From JAJXWB01 sp047971685 (lineage in GTDB: Bacteria; Pseudomonadota; Alphaproteobacteria; Rhizobiales; Beijerinckiaceae), in contig JBKDZW010000023.1 in assembly GCA_047971685.1 (NCBI GenBank), positions 1-9,970 on the forward strand: DNA of 9,970 nucleotides, written 5' to 3'. Position 1 is the first letter of the stretch; every line of letters begins with the position of its first letter. Positions 6,506-9,970 of this stretch are shown piece after piece. Made by a program: the position numbers and the translations under genes. The notes below the pieces were generated by a model that worked only from the letters and a program-made list of their open reading frames with translations, was not told the origin of the DNA and did no database searches.

Positions 6506-6626
6506 GTGGACAGCGGGCGCGGACTTCGCGTCGGACGCCCGTCCCGGGTTCGAGGCCGCACTCTCGGCAAGTCTGTAAACGAGCCGCCATCTCAGGCGCC
6601 GGCGCCCGCCGCATGCAGTCCGCGCG

Positions 6627-6673
6627 CATACGCTCCGCGCGCGCATTCCATGCAGGCGCGGAGCGTATGGAAT
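6627..6673. promoter_or_regulatory. Overlapping alternative hairpins ahead of the HEGK lipoprotein
   Basis: A perfect 14-bp inverted repeat, CATACGCTCCGCGC (6627-6640) with GCGCGGAGCGTATG (6656-6669), has a 15-nt loop. A second 7-bp pair, ATTCCAT (6645-6651) with ATGGAAT (6667-6673), shares bases 6667-6669 with it, and with further pairing next to the loop would compete with it. The right arm contains the purine-rich GCGGAG and an in-frame ATG at 6667. The hairpin lies 18 nt before the preferred ATG (6688) and has no adjoining T-tract, so attenuation or translation control, or an operator, is more likely than simple termination. Confidence 0.55.
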
Positions 6674-6687
6674 TCGGAATTTTGCTC

Positions 6688-7020
6688 ATGAAAATCCTGA
6701 TCGCGGGGGCTTCCTGCCTCCTGTTGACAGCCTGCGCGCGGCCCGCCCCGCCACAATTCCTGCGCGCCGCCGATCCCGCAGCGCCCGGAGGCCGGCTCGT
6801 CGTTGCCGACGGAACCGCCGGCGCCCGCAATTTCGGAATAGTCGAGCCTGCGGATTGGGCGACTACCAATCGGCGTGTGACGCCGGCATATCGGCCGGAA
6901 GCGAAACAGCAAGGGCAGGGACGGAAGCAGGGCGTTTCGCACGAAGGCAAGTTGCACGAAGGCAAGTCGCACGAAGGCAAGTCGCATGAGGGCAAGTCGC
7001 ATGAGGGAGGCAAGCCATGA
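6688..7020 (+). CDS. Small lipoprotein with HEGK(S/L) repeat tail
   Basis: A 110-residue protein of no family known to me. The start at 6688 gives a typical lipoprotein signal, MKILIAGASCLLLTAC, with lipobox LTAC and lipidated Cys16. An in-frame ATG at 6667 has a closer purine-rich sequence but would put Glu ahead of the signal. The body (about 17-75) is Pro/Ala-rich with no recognisable domain. The tail (about 84-110) holds five HEG units with the pattern (S)HEGK(S/L), likely flexible and able to bind metal through His and Glu. Its stop overlaps the next ATG by 4 nt (ATGA), so it is translationally coupled to the TolC-family gene and probably acts with it in the periplasm or at the outer membrane. 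A metal role is inferred from the repeat and neighbours. Confidence 0.72.
   Translation: MKILIAGASCLLLTACARPAPPQFLRAADPAAPGGRLVVADGTAGARNFGIVEPADWATTNRRVTPAYRPEAKQQGQGRKQGVSHEGKLHEGKSHEGKSHEGKSHEGGKP
6940..7014 (+). repeat. Five 15-bp tandem repeats coding HEGK(S/L)
   Basis: Five 15-nt units (6940, 6955, 6970, 6985 and 7000) of the form CAC/T-GAA/G-GGC-AAG-TCG. Units 2 and 3 are identical; unit 4 differs by silent CAT and GAG codons; unit 5 is altered to CATGAGGGAGGCAAG. The last unit also supplies the GGGAGG Shine-Dalgarno (7005-7010) of the downstream TolC-family gene. Near-identical units imply recent expansion by slippage or unequal exchange. Confidence 0.92.
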
Positions 7021-8483
7021 GCTGCATTCTCTCCTTCGAGGCGCGGATTTTCCGGCGCGCCATATTCCTGCCGCCGGCGTTGCTGATTGCGGGCGTGCTT
7101 GCCGGCTGCGCTTCTTTTTCGCCCGATGGCGGCATGTCGCCGGTGGCGGCCCGGGCGGGCGTCGAAACAAAGGCGGGCGTCGCCAAGATCGCCAACGATG
7201 GCGAGGACGCCGCCGCCCAATCGCGTGCGAAAAAACTGCTCAAGGGCGCGTTGACCGCCGACCGCGCGGTGCAGATCGCATTCCTGCGCAACAAGGGCTT
7301 GCAAGTCGCCTACAACGATCTCGGCATTTCCGAAGCCCAATATGTGGCGGACAGCCTGCCGCCCAATCCGGTGCTCACGATCACGCGGTTGCGCGGCTCC
7401 ATGGCGCTCGACATCGAGCGCCGTCTCATCGCCGACATACTGGCCCTGGCCACCCTGCCGGCGCGCCAGGAAGTCGCGGCGGCCAGATGGCGTGTGGCGC
7501 AGCAGGCGGCGATCGCCGACACCCTGAAACTTTCCGTCGAAACGCGGCGTCAATACTGGCGTGCGGTCGCAGCGCGCGCGCAGGTCAAATATCTTGCCCA
7601 GGCGCGCGCCACCGCCGAGACGACCGCCGAACTCACCCGCAAGCTCGCCGAGACCGGCGCCTTGTCCAAGCTCGATCAGGGGCGGGAATTTGCCTTCTAC
7701 GCCGAATTGTCGGCGCAGCTTGCCCGCGCCCGCACGCAGGAAACCGTGGAGAAGGAGCGCCTGACGCGCCTGATGGGCCTGTGGGGCGCGGATACGAATT
7801 TCCATCTTCCCCTCGCGCTGCCGCGCCTGCCGGGCAAGGTCGCGGCAAGTCGCGATATCGAGGCGAAGGCCATTGCGGAGCGCGTCGATATCGCCATGGC
7901 GCGCGCCGATCTCGACCGCACGGCGAAATCGCTCGGGCTCACCCAGGCGACGCGCTTCGTCGACGCCTTCGCTGTCGCTGCGGTCAATAACGCATCCTGG
8001 TCCTCGAAGGTCGAGGCCGACGGCGCGGTGACGCGCGAGCGCTCGCGCATGCGCGGTTTCGAGGCGGAGCTCGAGGTTCCGATTTTCGACTTCGGCCAGT
8101 CGCGCACCCGCGAGGCCGAGGAAGTCTATATGCGCGCCGTCAATACGCTCGTCCAGAAGGCGGTCGATGCGCGCTCCCAGGTGCGCGAGGCCTATGCCGC
8201 CTACAAGGGGGCGCTCGGCGTCTCGCGTCTCTATACGTCGCGCATTCTGCCGCTGCGCAGCGCGATTCAGAAGGAATCGCTGCTGCGCTACAACGGCATG
8301 CTCTCCGACCTGTTCGAGCTCATTCAGGATGCGCGCGCGAGAATCCTGAGCAATGTCGCAGCCATCGACGCGCAGCGAGATTTTCTTGTCGCCGAGACAA
8401 ATCTGCATGCCGCCATGATGGGCGCAGGCGTCGCCGATACCGAAACATCCCCGGCCGCCACGTCGGTCGCAGCAGCACAATAG
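7017..8483 (+). CDS. TolC-family outer-membrane efflux lipoprotein
   Basis: A 488-residue outer-membrane factor, predicted to form the trimeric channel-tunnel through which exported substrates leave the cell. A basic N-terminus and a hydrophobic stretch lead to the lipobox LAGC with Cys31, so it is lipid-anchored like CusC/OprM-type factors. Two long, Ala/Arg/Glu-rich helical halves follow, as expected of the duplicated OEP fold. Recognisable pieces are LTADRAVQIAFLRNKGLQVAYNDLGISEAQ, LPPNPVLTI, LTRKLAETGALSKLD in the first half, and VPIFDFGQSRTREAEEVYMRAV and LLRYNGMLSDLFELIQDAR in the second. GGGAGG lies 6 nt before the ATG, inside the end of the lipoprotein gene. The oxidase gene starts 10 nt after its stop, so the two are one operon. 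No RND or MFP partner gene is in the window. Substrate (probably copper) is inferred from context. Confidence 0.93.
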   Translation: MSCILSFEARIFRRAIFLPPALLIAGVLAGCASFSPDGGMSPVAARAGVETKAGVAKIANDGEDAAAQSRAKKLLKGALTADRAVQIAFLRNKGLQVAYNDLGISEAQYVADSLPPNPVLTITRLRGSMALDIERRLIADILALATLPARQEVAAARWRVAQQAAIADTLKLSVETRRQYWRAVAARAQVKYLAQARATAETTAELTRKLAETGALSKLDQGREFAFYAELSAQLARARTQETVEKERLTRLMGLWGADTNFHLPLALPRLPGKVAASRDIEAKAIAERVDIAMARADLDRTAKSLGLTQATRFVDAFAVAAVNNASWSSKVEADGAVTRERSRMRGFEAELEVPIFDFGQSRTREAEEVYMRAVNTLVQKAVDARSQVREAYAAYKGALGVSRLYTSRILPLRSAIQKESLLRYNGMLSDLFELIQDARARILSNVAAIDAQRDFLVAETNLHAAMMGAGVADTETSPAATSVAAAQ

Positions 8484-8493
8484 GGAGGCGCAC

Positions 8494-9882
8494 ATGTTCT
8501 CCAGACGACAGTTTTTCCCCGTCGCCGCCGCCTCCGCCGTCTCGACCGCGCTTGTCGCGGGGCGCGCCGCCGCGGGCATTCCCGAAGCAGCCCTCGCAAC
8601 GGACGCCAGGACGCAGGCGCCTTTGGCGCCCCATACCGGGCCCGATTACAATCCCGTGGTCACGCTCAACGGCTGGACATTGCCCTGGCGCATGAACGGC
8701 GACTGGAAGGAATTCCATCTGGTGGCCGAGCCGGTGGTGCGCGAAATGGCGCCGGGCATGAAGGCCTTTCTGTGGGGCTATAACGGCCAGTCGCCCGGCC
8801 CCACCATCGAGGCGGTCGAAGGCGACAAGGTGCGCATATTCGTCACCAACCGCCTGCCCGAACACACCGCCGTCCACTGGCACGGCCAGCGCCTGCCCAA
8901 CGGCATGGACGGCGTGGCGGGCCTCACCCAGCCAGCGATCAAGCCGGGGCAGACCTTTGTCTACGAGTTCCAGCTCCGGCGCGCCGGCACGTTCATGTAT
9001 CACCCGCACGCCGACGAAATGGTGCAGATGGCCATGGGCATGATGGGCATGTTCATCGTGCATCCCAGGAAACCGGAGGAGCGGCGCGTCGACCGCGACT
9101 TTTGTTTCCTCTTGAACAATTTCGACATCGAGCCCGGCGCCTATGTGCCCAAGGTCAACACGATGCTGGAATTCAACACGTGGGCCTGGAACAGCCGCGT
9201 CTTTCCGGGCATCGACCCCTTCGTGGTCGGCCGGAACGACAAGGTGCGCATGCGCATCGGCAATCTCACCATGACCAATCACCCCATCCATATTCACGGG
9301 CACGAATTTCAGGTGACGGGCACGGACGGCGGCGTGGTGCCGCCGGGCGCGGCCTGGCCGGAAGTTACTGTCGACATCGCCGTCGGGCAGATGCGCGATA
9401 TCGAATTCGTGGCCGACGAGCTTGGCGACTGGGCCATACATTGCCACAAGTCGCATCACACCATGAACGCCATGGGGCATACGGTGAAGACCTATATCGG
9501 CGCGGATCTGCGCAAGATGCAGAAGCAGATCCGCAAGTTCGAGCCGGGCTATATGGCTATGGGCTCGAGCGGCATGGCCGATATGGCGGCGATGGAAATG
9601 CCGTTGCCCGACAACACCCTGCCGATGATGACGGGCTATGCGCAATTCGGCCCTGTCGAAATGGGCGGCATGTTCTCGGTCCTGAAAGTGCGCGAGGGGC
9701 TGGCGGCCGGGGATTACAAGGATCCCGGCTGGTACAGGCACCCTGAAGGCGAGGTCGCCCGTCTCGTCAGCGAAAGCGACGCCGCCGCCGCGCCCCGCGC
9801 CAAAGGCGCGCGCGACCCCAGGGACGTCAAAGTCGATGTGCGCGCGGTCAAGCCCGCCCATCGGCATAAAGGCCACGAATAG
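8494..9882 (+). CDS. Tat-exported two-domain-type multicopper oxidase
   Basis: A 462-residue periplasmic oxidase, probably oxidising Cu(I) or another reduced substrate with O2 as acceptor. The N-terminus carries a twin-arginine signal (SRRQFF, then a hydrophobic Ala-rich run to about 27), as expected for an enzyme folded before export. All four copper motifs are present: HWHG (128-131), HPH (170-172), HPIHIHGH (263-270) and HCHKSHHTMNAM (316-327), giving T1 ligands H263, C317, H322 and M327. Only about 90 residues separate the HPH and HPIHIHGH motifs, so there is no room for the middle cupredoxin domain of PcoA/CueO. The C-terminal third is Met-rich (354-394, YMAMGSSGMADMAAMEM) and ends HRHKGHE, likely accessory copper sites. 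GGGAGG precedes the ATG. It is co-transcribed with the TolC-family gene. Confidence 0.94.
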   Translation: MFSRRQFFPVAAASAVSTALVAGRAAAGIPEAALATDARTQAPLAPHTGPDYNPVVTLNGWTLPWRMNGDWKEFHLVAEPVVREMAPGMKAFLWGYNGQSPGPTIEAVEGDKVRIFVTNRLPEHTAVHWHGQRLPNGMDGVAGLTQPAIKPGQTFVYEFQLRRAGTFMYHPHADEMVQMAMGMMGMFIVHPRKPEERRVDRDFCFLLNNFDIEPGAYVPKVNTMLEFNTWAWNSRVFPGIDPFVVGRNDKVRMRIGNLTMTNHPIHIHGHEFQVTGTDGGVVPPGAAWPEVTVDIAVGQMRDIEFVADELGDWAIHCHKSHHTMNAMGHTVKTYIGADLRKMQKQIRKFEPGYMAMGSSGMADMAAMEMPLPDNTLPMMTGYAQFGPVEMGGMFSVLKVREGLAAGDYKDPGWYRHPEGEVARLVSESDAAAAPRAKGARDPRDVKVDVRAVKPAHRHKGHE

Positions 9883-9942
9883 GACGGGCCGCGAACGGGA
9901 CGGGACGTTCCGGGAAAATCAGGTTGAAAGAGGAGGTATGAG

Positions 9943-9970
9943 ATGAAGACGCATATTTTGGCCGCGTTGA
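9943..9970 (+). CDS. Start of a probably exported protein (cut by window end)
   Basis: ATG at 9943 gives MKTHILAAL before the window ends, looking like the start of a signal peptide. A strong AGGAGG (9931-9936) lies 6 nt upstream; an earlier ATG at 9938 meets a stop after two codons. It follows the oxidase by 60 nt and likely continues the same operon. Genes in this position are often small cupredoxins or copper-binding proteins, but too little is visible to say. Confidence 0.6.

Noticed and set aside
6515..6540. GGGCG/CGCCC inverted repeat after the His-rich gene as a terminator
   Set aside because: Only a 5-bp stem around a 16-nt loop with no T-run; such repeats are expected by chance at this GC content.
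6506..6691. 61-residue frame starting GTG at the stop of the His-rich gene
   Set aside because: No ribosome-binding site, low-complexity Arg/Pro/Ala sequence, and it runs through the strong hairpin at 6627-6669.
6465..8579. 704-residue minus-strand open frame
   Set aside because: It lies antisense to the lipoprotein, the TolC-family gene and the oxidase start. It is low-complexity, Arg/Ala/Gly-rich and shows no domain; it is a high-GC shadow frame.
8320..9876. 518-residue minus-strand open frame, His-rich
   Set aside because: It is the complement of the multicopper oxidase gene; the His content mirrors Met (cat) and other codons of the true gene, with no recognisable family.

Overview
The window is high-GC and reads as the chromosome of an alphaproteobacterium, most likely of the order Hyphomicrobiales (Rhizobiales). 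The grounds are the HisS/HisZ/HisG set, an approximately 325-residue HisG of the type I recall from Bradyrhizobium relatives, a TIGR01459-type HAD protein and an NnrU-family protein. This taxonomic call rests on family recognition only. Both window edges cut genes.

Left half (1-4850): the 3' part of hisS runs rightward and meets a leftward block. Read in transcription order (right to left), that block is a CopZ-like copper chaperone, hisZ, hisG, an NnrU-like membrane protein and an exported META-domain (HslJ-like) protein. hisZ and hisG are 24 nt apart and form a clear operon, with a curious 14-bp duplication at the hisG start. HisZ and HisG together make ATP phosphoribosyltransferase, the first step of histidine synthesis. 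hisS is often co-linear with hisZG in related bacteria, but here it is separated by about 1.4 kb and points toward them, so the locus looks rearranged.

Middle (4848-5906): a short divergent region separates copZ from a rightward HAD-IIA family gene.

Right half (5907-9970): a rightward metal-handling module. It comprises a His/Cys-containing exported protein preceded by a tandem repeat array, then a small lipoprotein with an HEGK(S/L) repeat tail. A TolC-family outer-membrane lipoprotein follows, overlapping the previous gene by 4 nt (ATGA). Next come a Tat-exported two-domain multicopper oxidase and the first codons of another apparently exported protein. Together they suggest periplasmic copper (or related metal) binding, oxidation and efflux across the outer membrane, with no inner-membrane pump visible here. 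Two structured DNA regions (13-bp tandem repeats at 6002-6052; overlapping alternative hairpins at 6627-6673) lie just upstream of genes of this module and are the best candidates for undescribed regulation. No RNA genes, insertion sequences or CRISPR arrays were seen, and no gene-free stretch exceeds about 200 bases.
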